DNA of 64,000 nucleotides, from assembly GCF_009184635.1 (NCBI RefSeq), contig NZ_WELI01000003.1, positions 124,001-188,000 on the forward strand, written 5' to 3'. Position 1 is the stretch's first letter, and each line of letters begins with the position of its first letter. Position numbers and translations under genes: made by a program. This stretch comes from Rudanella paleaurantiibacter. Lineage in GTDB: Bacteria; Bacteroidota; Bacteroidia; Cytophagales; Spirosomataceae. The notes beneath the pieces were generated by a model, which saw only the letters and a list, made by a program, of their open reading frames with translations, was not told the origin of the DNA and searched no databases. Below, in pieces: positions 43,609-51,293 of this stretch.

Positions 43609-46248
43609 ATGTTAAAAATCTCCTTTGGCTTCCTGACAGCCTTTCTGTTGGCCTTCGGTTTCCAACTCAACACCGACCTTCGCCCGACCAAAGAAACGCC
43701 CCGGACATCCGTTCGTAAAGACGATTTCCCGGCCGACCTCAAGCTAACTCAGTTCACCGGTCCCGACCTCACGCCCAGTCCGGCCTGTTTGGCGGTTGCT
43801 CCAACCGGTGAGGTATTTGTGGGCGTCGACATGCAGGGATCGCTGGGGAAAAAGCCCGACATGGGCAGTATTATCAAGCTGATAGACAAGGATAACGACG
43901 GGACGATGGACGCGCACACAACGTTCGCGAAAGTCAATAACCCGCGCGGCATTATTGCCCTCGGCGACCGGGTGTTTGTGCTCCATGCCACGTTCTCGCC
44001 CGATGGCAAAGCGACCGGGATGGATCTGGTTGTGTTTGATGACAAAAACGGGGACGGTGTTGCCGATGGCCCCTCAAAACCACTGGTTGAGCACATCAGC
44101 AACGTGAAGTTTATCCAGCAACGGGGTGTCGACCATGCCACCAACGGCATTCGGATGGGTATCGATGGCTGGATTTACATCGCCGTGGGCGACTTTGGTT
44201 TCCACGATGCCGTCGACCGGTCAGGGAAGAAGCTCACCATGCTCGGCGGAGGTATTGTGCGCGTACGGCCCGATGGTACCGAAATGGAGGTGTATTCGCA
44301 CGGTATGCGTAACATCTACGACGTGGCGATCGACCCGTACATGAATATTTTCACCCGCGACAACACTAACGACGGGGGCGGCTGGAACATCCGGTTCAGC
44401 CACCAGATTCAGTCGGCCGAGTACGGCTACCCGGTTCTGTTTAAGCATTTTACGGATGAAATTATCCCCGCACTGGTCGATGTGGGGGGCGGCTCTGGAA
44501 CAGGCTCGTTGTTCATGGACGAACCCACCTGGCCCGCCAAATACAATCAGGTGCCGATGATGGCCGACTGGGGTCGTAATCAACTTTACATTCACCGCGT
44601 GACGCCCGACAAAGCCAGTTTTACGCAGAAGGAAGAAGAATTTATCAAGCTGCCGCAAATCACCGACGTGGACGTCGACGGCTCCGGCCGCCTGTACTTA
44701 GCTGCCTGGAATGGAGCTGGTTATACGGGCAACCCCAATAAGGGCTATGTGGTGCGGGTAGTGCCCCAGAACTGGACGTACAAAGCGTTCCCCGACCTGA
44801 AAAAAGCATCGGTCAAACAATTGGCGAACCTCCTGGCCTCTCCAAGTGCTGTGGCCCGGCTGAATGCCTCGCAGGAGTTGCTCACCCGCCCCGCCAAGCA
44901 GGCCACCAAAGCCGCCTGGAAAATAGCGTCGGACACAAACCTTCCTCTGGCCTGCCGGGTAGCGGGTCTGTTCACCTACGCCCAACTGACCGGTAAAGAA
45001 GGCATCGCGAACCTGGTCAAGCTCACGAACGATGCCCCCATGCAGGAGTTTGCCCTTCGTGCCCTCGCCGACCGAAAACCGGTGGTGAGCAACGTACCGT
45101 TGGAGCCATTCCTGCAAGCCGCCCAATCGCCAACCGAACGGGTTCAGGTGGCCGCACTGATTGGCCTGGGCCGTCTGGAGCGTAAAGAAGCCGCTTCGGC
45201 CCTGTTGCGGGTAGCCGTTCCGAGTTCGTTTGTGGCACCTGCCAAAGGCACCGAAGGCCCACACGCTACGCCCAACGCATCGTTGGTACCGGCTCACCTG
45301 GCCGTGCGGTCACTGGTGAAGCTCAACGCTGTCGACGCTTGTTTGGGGGCCATCGGCTCGTCTAATTCAACACTGGCTTTGTGGGCCTTGCGGTACATGC
45401 ACACGCCCGAAGCCGCCTACGGCCTGGTAGCCGCCTACGGCCGCATAACCGACCCACAACTGAAAAGCCAGATTCTGCATACGGCCGCGCGTCTGTACAA
45501 AAAAGAAGCCCCGTACGATGCTTCCTGGTGGTGGAGCACCCGGCCCGACACCCACGGCCCGTACTACAAAGCAATTACCTGGGAGGGCTCACCCGCCATT
45601 GAGTCGTTGCTGAAAGCTGAATGGGCCAAAGCCGACGCAGCTGGTAAATTGGCCTTTACAGACATGAACGAGCGCTATCGGCTCGACATTGCCGACTTCA
45701 AAGGCGCCGAACCCGTTGCTCTGGAGGAAACGAAAATCGAAACCAAAATTGATCTGGAGAAAATCAAGAACCAGAAAGGGCAGATTGGCAACACCTCCAT
45801 TGAAGATGTAATGCTCGCTATGGCCAGCATCAAAGGCGACTCCCGCAAAGGCCGCGAGCTGTTTATGCAACAGGGCTGTGTGGCCTGTCATAGCCTGAGC
45901 AAGAGCGAAAAAATGAAGGGGCCGTTTATGGGCCAAATCGGCTCGATCATGACCCGCGATCAGATTGCCGAGTCGATTCTGAAGCCCAACGCGTCGATCT
46001 CACAGGGTTTTGCCACGGTTGAGATCAAAGCGAAAGGCAACAAGAGCTACGTGGGCTTTGTGTCGGAAGAGTCGGCCGACCGCGTTGTACTGCGCGATAT
46101 TGCCGGCAACGTGTACACCATCCGGGCAAGCGACATTCTTTCACGAAAAGAGCAAGACTCGTCGATGATGCCCTCTGGCTTAGCCAACTCTCTTTCGTAC
46201 GAAGAATTTGCCTCACTCATCACCTTCCTGTCGGAGCAGAAGAAGTAG
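43609..46248 (+). CDS. Haem-binding dehydrogenase-like protein, Pirellula/Verrucomicrobium type
   Basis: The 879-residue exported protein has a signal-like N-terminus (MLKISFGFLTAFLLAFGFQ). A six-bladed beta-propeller of the glucose/sorbosone dehydrogenase class (about 45-400) contains ATNGIRMGIDGWIYIAVGD and SHGMRNIYDVAIDPYMNIF. A HEAT-like helical region (about 410-640) follows, then a C-terminal cytochrome c domain with haem motif GCVACHSLSKSE near residue 758. The end (PNASISQGFATVEIKAKG, EEFASLITFLSEQ) is characteristic of TIGR02603-type proteins. It is probably a sugar or polyol dehydrogenase passing electrons to haem; the substrate is unknown. Confidence 0.9.
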   Translation: MLKISFGFLTAFLLAFGFQLNTDLRPTKETPRTSVRKDDFPADLKLTQFTGPDLTPSPACLAVAPTGEVFVGVDMQGSLGKKPDMGSIIKLIDKDNDGTMDAHTTFAKVNNPRGIIALGDRVFVLHATFSPDGKATGMDLVVFDDKNGDGVADGPSKPLVEHISNVKFIQQRGVDHATNGIRMGIDGWIYIAVGDFGFHDAVDRSGKKLTMLGGGIVRVRPDGTEMEVYSHGMRNIYDVAIDPYMNIFTRDNTNDGGGWNIRFSHQIQSAEYGYPVLFKHFTDEIIPALVDVGGGSGTGSLFMDEPTWPAKYNQVPMMADWGRNQLYIHRVTPDKASFTQKEEEFIKLPQITDVDVDGSGRLYLAAWNGAGYTGNPNKGYVVRVVPQNWTYKAFPDLKKASVKQLANLLASPSAVARLNASQELLTRPAKQATKAAWKIASDTNLPLACRVAGLFTYAQLTGKEGIANLVKLTNDAPMQEFALRALADRKPVVSNVPLEPFLQAAQSPTERVQVAALIGLGRLERKEAASALLRVAVPSSFVAPAKGTEGPHATPNASLVPAHLAVRSLVKLNAVDACLGAIGSSNSTLALWALRYMHTPEAAYGLVAAYGRITDPQLKSQILHTAARLYKKEAPYDASWWWSTRPDTHGPYYKAITWEGSPAIESLLKAEWAKADAAGKLAFTDMNERYRLDIADFKGAEPVALEETKIETKIDLEKIKNQKGQIGNTSIEDVMLAMASIKGDSRKGRELFMQQGCVACHSLSKSEKMKGPFMGQIGSIMTRDQIAESILKPNASISQGFATVEIKAKGNKSYVGFVSEESADRVVLRDIAGNVYTIRASDILSRKEQDSSMMPSGLANSLSYEEFASLITFLSEQKK

Positions 46249-46286
46249 GAGTTTGAGAGCAGATTATGTGAGTGACGTTTAAAAAA

Positions 46287-46393
46287 GCTGACGCACGGCC
46301 CTTCGACAGGCTCAGGGTGACGACTTATTTGACTCTGCCATTCTGATTCAAGGTCGAGGTCACCCTGAGCCTGTCGAAGGGCCGTGCGTCAGC
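46287..46393. repeat. CTTCGACAGG palindrome, copy 3
   Basis: The arms at 46287-46321 and 46359-46393 are 35 nt and perfectly complementary, around a 37-nt loop. The element lies 39 bp after the dehydrogenase stop and about 100 bp before tex. Arm bases that differ from copy 2 differ in both arms. Confidence 0.95.
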
Positions 46394-46478
46394 CATATAG
46401 CTATTATTGAATAAATCAACGGCAACGGACTATCCTCCTCAATGACGCTACCCGCATATACCAAAGCCCCTTTCTGAC

Positions 46479-46486
46479 TATTTTTG
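46479..46486 (+). promoter_or_regulatory. -7 element directly before tex
   Basis: TATTTTTG matches TAnnTTTG and ends 4 bp before the tex ATG at 46491, implying a leaderless or nearly leaderless mRNA. No good TTG was found at the usual distance. Confidence 0.45.
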
Positions 46487-46490
46487 CGGC

Positions 46491-48617
46491 ATGACCCCAA
46501 CAAATTACGAAGGGCGCATTGCCGGCCTACTGAACCTGAACACCCGGCAGGTTGCCAATACGATTGAACTCCTCGACGGCGGAGCCACCGTGCCGTTTAT
46601 TGCCCGTTACCGGAAAGAAGCCACCAACGGTCTGGATGAAGTACAGATCACGGCCATCCGCGACACCTACGGACGTTTGCAGGAACTCGACAAACGTCGG
46701 GAAGCCATTCTTAAATCCATCAACGAACAGGGGAAACTTACCCCCGAACTCCAGAAAAAAATAGAAGCCGCCGACTCCATGACGGAGTTGGAAGATTTGT
46801 ATCTACCCTACAAGCAGAAACGTAAAACCCGCGCAACCATCGCCATCGAGCGGGGCCTCGAACCGCTGGCCAACGTCATTTTTGCCCAAACCGAAGCTAA
46901 CCCCGAGCGGGCCGCCGGCCGATTCCTGACCGATCAGGTGCCGACCATTGCCGACGCCCTACAGGGAGCCCGCGACATTATCGCCGAACGCATCAACGAA
47001 GATGCCGACGCCCGCCAACGCGTTCGTAACCTATTTGAGCGCGAAGCCATTGTACGGTCGGTGGTCAAAAAGAACAAAGAAGTCGAAGGCGTCAAATACA
47101 AAGACTACTACGACTTTGCCGAGCCCCTGCGCCGGGTACCTTCGCACCGGTTGCTGGCCATCCGCCGGGGCGAAGCCGAAGGGTTTCTGAGTGTCAGCAT
47201 CAGCCCCGATGAAGAGGCCGCTATCGAACGGCTCGAACGGCAATTTCTGAGGGGGCTTCCAGCCAGCAAAGATCAGGTAGCCACAGCAATCCGCGACAGC
47301 TACAAACGCCTGATCAAACCCTCTATTGAAACCGAATTTGGGAACAAGTCGAAGGAGAAAGCCGACGGCGAGGCTATCAAGATTTTCGCTGATAACCTCC
47401 GGCAACTGCTCCTGAGCCCTCCGCTGGGCCAAAAACGCGTACTGGCCATTGACCCCGGCTACCGAACCGGTTGCAAAACCGTAGTGATCGATGCGCAGGG
47501 CAACCTCATGGCCGATACATTACTCCACCTGTTTCTGTCTGACAATCAGAAGCAACAGGCCACCGAAACGGTCCGGCGTCTGGTCAAACAGCATCAAATC
47601 GAAGCGGTCGCGATTGGTAATGGCACCGGCGGCCGCGAAACCGAAGCGTTTATCCGGGGCCTCGGCCTCGATGCGAGCATCGCCATTTTTGTGGTGAGCG
47701 AACAGGGCGCATCGGTGTATTCGGCTTCGGACGTAGCCCGCGAAGAGTTTCCCGATAAGGATGTGACCGTACGCGGGGCCGTCAGCATTGGTCGCCGGTT
47801 GATGGACCCACTGGCCGAACTGGTTAAAATCGACCCAAAATCGATTGGGGTGGGCCAATACCAGCACGACGTTGATCAGTCGGCCCTTAAAAATAGCCTC
47901 GACGATGTGGTCATGAGCTGCGTAAACTCCGTGGGCGTGTCGCTCAATACAGCGAGTGCGCATTTGCTCCGGTACGTGTCGGGGCTGGGGCCGCAGCTGG
48001 CGCAGAATATCGTGCAGTTTCGGGCGCAGAATGGTCCGTTCAAAAGCCGCGATCAACTGAAAAAAGTACCCCGGCTGGGGCCCAAAGCCTACGAGCAATG
48101 CGCAGGCTTTTTACGCATCGAGGGCGGCAAACACCCGCTCGACAACAGCGCTGTTCATCCTGAAAGCTATGGCGTTGTGGAGCGTATGGCCGCCGACCTC
48201 AACACCACCGTTGCCGACCTGATCCGTAAACCCGAACTCCGTAAGCAGATTCGGCCCGAACGGTACGTAACTCCGACCACCGGCTTACCTACCCTGCGCG
48301 ATATTGTGGCCGAGCTCGACAAACCCGGCCGCGACCCCCGCGAACAATTGTCGGTGTTCAGTTTCGATGAGCGCATCAAAACGATGGAGGATCTGCACGA
48401 GGGCATGGTCCTCGACGGTGTGGTAACCAACGTGACCGCGTTCGGGGCCTTTGTCGATATTGGGGTGAAGCAGGACGGCCTCGTGCATATCTCGCAACTC
48501 TCCAATCAGTTCGTAAAAGATCCGCGCGAGGTGGTAAAAGTGTACCAGAAAGTAAAAGTCCGCGTTACAGAAGTGGATTTAGCCCGCAAACGTATTGCGT
48601 TGACCATGAAATTTTGA
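46491..48617 (+). CDS. tex: Tex family transcription accessory/RNA-binding protein
   Basis: The 708-residue protein matches Tex in full length and domain order. The N-terminal helical domain includes TVPFIARYRKEATNGLDE, a YqgF/RuvC-like fold starts at VLAIDPGYRTGCKTVVID near residue 318, and tandem helix-hairpin-helix motifs include GPQLAQNIVQFRAQNGPF. The C-terminal S1 domain includes GMVLDGVVTNVTAFGAFVDIG. Tex binds nucleic acids and affects transcription elongation and virulence-type gene expression in other bacteria. A single-gene unit here. Confidence 0.96.
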   Translation: MTPTNYEGRIAGLLNLNTRQVANTIELLDGGATVPFIARYRKEATNGLDEVQITAIRDTYGRLQELDKRREAILKSINEQGKLTPELQKKIEAADSMTELEDLYLPYKQKRKTRATIAIERGLEPLANVIFAQTEANPERAAGRFLTDQVPTIADALQGARDIIAERINEDADARQRVRNLFEREAIVRSVVKKNKEVEGVKYKDYYDFAEPLRRVPSHRLLAIRRGEAEGFLSVSISPDEEAAIERLERQFLRGLPASKDQVATAIRDSYKRLIKPSIETEFGNKSKEKADGEAIKIFADNLRQLLLSPPLGQKRVLAIDPGYRTGCKTVVIDAQGNLMADTLLHLFLSDNQKQQATETVRRLVKQHQIEAVAIGNGTGGRETEAFIRGLGLDASIAIFVVSEQGASVYSASDVAREEFPDKDVTVRGAVSIGRRLMDPLAELVKIDPKSIGVGQYQHDVDQSALKNSLDDVVMSCVNSVGVSLNTASAHLLRYVSGLGPQLAQNIVQFRAQNGPFKSRDQLKKVPRLGPKAYEQCAGFLRIEGGKHPLDNSAVHPESYGVVERMAADLNTTVADLIRKPELRKQIRPERYVTPTTGLPTLRDIVAELDKPGRDPREQLSVFSFDERIKTMEDLHEGMVLDGVVTNVTAFGAFVDIGVKQDGLVHISQLSNQFVKDPREVVKVYQKVKVRVTEVDLARKRIALTMKF

Positions 48618-48627
48618 TTCTTTTGAA

Positions 48628-48679
48628 GCATTGAACCGGACGAAGTCACATCCCTTTTCGGCTTTGTCCGGTTCAGTGC
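48628..48679 (+). terminator. Long hairpin after tex
   Basis: GCATTGAACCGGACGAAG (48628-48645) and CTTTGTCCGGTTCAGTGC (48662-48679) pair at 16 of 18 positions around a 16-nt loop, beginning 10 bp after the stop codon. No T run follows, so it may be an RNA-stabilising 3' hairpin rather than a classical terminator. Confidence 0.55.
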
Positions 48680-48700
48680 CACTGACTATTCGTATCCCGT

Positions 48701-49282
48701 ATGCTGCCAACCACCATCCGGGCCCTTGTCCCGTCGGGCCTCACTGGCCTTACCTTGTTACTTAGCCTGTCGTCATGTAGTTTGTTCGGTCCGTCGTCGG
48801 GCCCCGCCCCTACCTCACGGCCAACTACCGCAAACCGCAAACCAGCCGCCCCGACCGGTAAAGTTGTCGATACCAAAACCTACCAGCGCACCTACGTGCC
48901 CACGGTGGTGCGGGTGGCGCGCAAGTACACGGGTGTACCGTACCGGCTGGGCGGCAACACGATGTCGGGCATTGACTGTTCAGGGCTGATTTACAATGTT
49001 TTTCAGGAGGTAGGCCTCCGAATGCCGCGTATCTCGTGGCAACAGTCGGAAGTGGGTTACGAGGTCGATGTTAACGCCATTCGGCCGGGCGACCTGCTCT
49101 TTTTCGTACCCGATCAGGGTAAAGCCGGGTATGTGTCGCATGCGGCTATTGTAACTGAGGTTCGCAACTACGAAACCGACATTCGGTTTATTCATGCTTC
49201 ATCGTCGCGGGGTGTTCGCGAAGACAATCTGTACTCATCATACTTCAAAGGGCGGTTCGTAAAAGCCTTGCGCCCGTTCTGA
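48701..49282 (+). CDS. NlpC/P60 (C40) peptidase lipoprotein
   Basis: The 193-residue lipoprotein (lipobox LSSCS near residue 26) has an NlpC/P60 cell-wall peptidase domain (about 70-193). The catalytic Cys is in SGIDCSGLIYNVFQEVG, His in GYVSHAAIVTEV and the third polar residue in FIHASSSRGV. Such enzymes cleave gamma-D-glutamyl-diaminopimelate bonds in peptidoglycan stems. An 80-bp gap with a hairpin separates it from tex, so it probably has its own promoter. Confidence 0.93.
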   Translation: MLPTTIRALVPSGLTGLTLLLSLSSCSLFGPSSGPAPTSRPTTANRKPAAPTGKVVDTKTYQRTYVPTVVRVARKYTGVPYRLGGNTMSGIDCSGLIYNVFQEVGLRMPRISWQQSEVGYEVDVNAIRPGDLLFFVPDQGKAGYVSHAAIVTEVRNYETDIRFIHASSSRGVREDNLYSSYFKGRFVKALRPF

Positions 49283-49293
49283 TTCGCTACTCA

Positions 49294-49313
49294 GCCAGTG
49301 GGGTTCACCCCCT
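49294..49313 (-). repeat. REP unit 1 of the Y1 transposase locus (partial)
   Basis: GCCAGTGGGGTTCACCCCCT is a partial reverse-oriented copy of the 42-nt repeats that flank the transposase at 49369-49410 and 50175-50216. Confidence 0.6.
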
Positions 49314-49368
49314 AATCAGAACCGGCGTAGAGGTCTCAAGCGAATTTAAGATGACCTTATAATAGAAG

Positions 49369-49410
49369 CGCTCAACCACTGCCAGAGGGATAAACCCCAC
49401 TGGCAGGGTT
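49369..49410 (+). repeat. REP unit 2 upstream of the Y1 transposase
   Basis: This 42-nt unit begins CGCTCAACCACTGCCAG and contains a CTGCCAG...CTGGCAG stem with an inner GGG...CCC pair. It matches the downstream unit at 39 of 42 positions and lies about 90 bp before the transposase ATG. Confidence 0.85.
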
Positions 49411-49499
49411 GGCAGAATACTTCTAAAATCGGCGCGGGCAGTTTAGTCTACTATCTGTTTACTTATATTTGGCGCTGAACATAACGTATTACCGAGCCG

Positions 49500-50129
49500 A
49501 TGCAACAGCTACTACCGCTTGAACCGGGTTGCACCTACCATATTTACAATCGGGGCATAAACGGGACAACTTTATTTTCAGAGCCGCATCACTATCAGTT
49601 ATTTCTGGAGCAATTCGCTTATTACACAGAGCCGGGCATCGACACGTATGCCTATTGCCTACTTAATAACCATTTCCATCTGGTGATCCGGGTGAAAGAA
49701 GAAAGCGAGTTGGACTTAAACCGATGGAAAAAAGAGCGAGGCTGGTCGAAGGTAAGCGACGCATCGACGCTGCTTGGGCACTGTTTCAACAGCTATTGCC
49801 AACGGTTTAACAAATTGACCAATCGCACAGGTAGCCTTTTTGAAAAACCATTTCATCGGGAACTGGTCGATGAAGATAGATACCTCTCCCAATTGATCTA
49901 TTACGTGCATGCCAATCCGGGCAAGCATCAGTTCACTGCCGATTTCCGAACGTATCCCTATTCCTCTTATGGGAGTATTCTTTCTGAAAAACCTACTTTG
50001 CTACGGCGTCAGTATATCCTAGACTGGTTTGGTGGTAAGCAGTCTTTCATTGCTTTTCACACAGATATGGAAACGGCTTCTGAGTATCCTACCAGTAGTA
50101 ACGAGCGCTCATCAGTTTGCCATAATTGA
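49500..50129 (+). CDS. REP-associated Y1 transposase (RAYT/IS200-like)
   Basis: The 209-residue product has the HUH-type Y1 transposase fold of REP-associated tyrosine transposases. CTYHIYNRGINGTTLF near the N-terminus is the first strand. The HUH-type motif is in LLNNHFHLVIRV near residue 60, and the tyrosine is in the RYLSQLIYYVHANPGKH helix near residue 125. These enzymes bind and mobilise short REP hairpins and are usually single copy. It is flanked by 42-nt hairpin repeats in direct orientation, its likely targets. Confidence 0.92.
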   Translation: MQQLLPLEPGCTYHIYNRGINGTTLFSEPHHYQLFLEQFAYYTEPGIDTYAYCLLNNHFHLVIRVKEESELDLNRWKKERGWSKVSDASTLLGHCFNSYCQRFNKLTNRTGSLFEKPFHRELVDEDRYLSQLIYYVHANPGKHQFTADFRTYPYSSYGSILSEKPTLLRRQYILDWFGGKQSFIAFHTDMETASEYPTSSNERSSVCHN

Positions 50130-50174
50130 GGCATTGCTCCCAGCCTGATAAACGGGTAAACCCACTCTAAAATC

Positions 50175-50216
50175 CGCTCAACCACTGCCAGGGGGATAAA
50201 CCCCACTTGCTGGGTT
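50175..50216 (+). repeat. REP unit 3 downstream of the Y1 transposase
   Basis: This is a direct copy of unit 2, with 39 of 42 positions identical. The inner stem changes to GGGG...CCCC while the outer CTGGCAG becomes TTGCTGG, weakening the outer stem. Confidence 0.85.
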
Positions 50217-50225
50217 TCGAAAACA

Positions 50226-50254
50226 CTAAAAAGGCCACCCCGAGGGGCGGCCTT
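50226..50254 (-). terminator. Terminator after the GIY-YIG gene
   Basis: AAGGCCACCCC (50231-50241) pairs with GGGGCGGCCTT (50244-50254) apart from one A/C mismatch around a GA loop, and a T run follows on the minus strand. It ends 5 bp after the gene. Confidence 0.82.
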
Positions 50255-50259
50255 GCTCT

Positions 50260-50514
50260 TTATTTCTCGACAACTTCGGGAGAGAAAAACTCAGCCCATT
50301 GTTCGGGTGTCCTATACTTTAGCTTCATTTCCAGCGACGACGATTCCTTACGGGTATCAAACGATCGTTGGTACTTCACCTCCCAGGGCTTGCCTTCGGC
50401 CGTTGCGGGAATCGCTTTTGCATTATGTTGCCAGAGCGTAATCCGCAGATCCTTAGTCTGACCAATGTAGTACTGCTCGGTAGAAGGGCTGTAAATGATA
50501 TAAACGGTATGCAT
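50260..50514 (-). CDS. GIY-YIG nuclease-superfamily small protein
   Basis: The 84-residue product is a minimal GIY-YIG domain of the YhbQ/UvrC-N type. HTVYIIYSPSTEQYYIGQT contains the YII...YIG core tyrosines, followed by the conserved Arg helix DLRITLWQHNAK and the Glu near SLEMKLKYR. Stand-alone domains of this size are common in Bacteroidota and of uncertain function. It lies between the transposase repeats and tRNA-Ala on the minus strand. Confidence 0.88.
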   Translation of the reverse strand: MHTVYIIYSPSTEQYYIGQTKDLRITLWQHNAKAIPATAEGKPWEVKYQRSFDTRKESSSLEMKLKYRTPEQWAEFFSPEVVEK

Positions 50515-50559
50515 AATTTTCTCAGATGCTATTCAAATCTATGGAATAAATAGCAACAA

Positions 50560-50582
50560 AAAAAGCTACCAATGGTAGCTTT
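50560..50582 (-). terminator. Terminator after tRNA-Ala
   Basis: AAAGCTACC and GGTAGCTTT form a 9-bp stem around AAT. A run of T follows on the minus strand, about 10 nt beyond the tRNA end. Confidence 0.82.
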
Positions 50583-50590
50583 CTATTGTA

Positions 50591-50667
50591 TGGTGGAGAA
50601 TATCGGATTCGAACCGATGGCCTCTACAATGCCATTGTAGCGCTCTAGCCAACTGAGCTAATCCCCC
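50591..50667 (-). tRNA. tRNA-Ala (anticodon GGC)
   Basis: The reverse strand folds into a cloverleaf: acceptor GGGGGAT with ATTCTCC, anticodon arm CTACAATGGCATTGTAG with anticodon GGC, and T arm GGTTCGAATCC. The 3' CCA is encoded (50593-50591), unlike in the tRNA-Glu at 12543. Confidence 0.92.
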
Positions 50668-50756
50668 AGAGCAACCGGCTTTTTGTTCGCCGTAACGGGT
50701 GCAAAACTGCACAAAAACCGGTCGCTTGTCAAGAGCTTTGCTTAGTTTTTTTTGAC

Positions 50757-51206
50757 CTATTGGTCAACCATCTCAGCATCAGCGAGTATGTAATTCAACT
50801 CGTAGATATTGTCGGCGTTCAGTTTGAGCGTTCCACGGAACGTACGGCGCTCGTCGGTCTTAAACTTACGGCCAGCTTTCTTAAATTTCAGCGATACCAC
50901 CGACTCCGGGCCGGCCCCTCCGCAGAAAAAGCAGGCACTATACGGAAACGCCGAAAGTACGTACAGATTCGACTCCAGATCGACCGGTAATACATAGCCC
51001 GTCAGCTCGACAGGTTTACCGTTTAACTTTTGTACGCTCGGACCAAAGGTCGGATAAAGCATGTACACAGACTCCTCGGCGTACCACTTTTTCTTGAACG
51101 TGACGTCGCGCAGGGCCTCCCACGTCAGTTTGACGGGCTCCACCGCTGACGTAAATGCCAGTAAGAACAAACTCAGAAAGGCCGGAAAAAGCAATAGCCG
51201 CTTCAT
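50757..51206 (-). CDS. Exported DUF3299-like protein
   Basis: The 149-residue product has a signal peptide (MKRLLLFPAFLSLFLLAFTSA). The mature domain carries PVELTGYVLPVDLE and the Cys pair in YSACFFCGGAGPESVV, a pattern I recall from DUF3299 proteins that may bind metal or haem. Its stop lies 89 bp beyond the 5' end of tRNA-Ala. Function unknown; the paired Cys suggests periplasmic metal handling. Confidence 0.78.
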   Translation of the reverse strand: MKRLLLFPAFLSLFLLAFTSAVEPVKLTWEALRDVTFKKKWYAEESVYMLYPTFGPSVQKLNGKPVELTGYVLPVDLESNLYVLSAFPYSACFFCGGAGPESVVSLKFKKAGRKFKTDERRTFRGTLKLNADNIYELNYILADAEMVDQ

Positions 51207-51293
51207 TAGCTAATATTATCGGTTTGAAGTATGTTGTAAAATTACAAATTCTGTACTTTTAGGGTACTTTTTTGCAGGCTCAATAGTTGTAAC

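Noticed and set aside
20389-46393. CTTCGACAGG palindromes as a CRISPR array or insertion sequence ends
   Set aside because: Copies are kilobases apart, have no uniform spacers and do not bracket a transposase.
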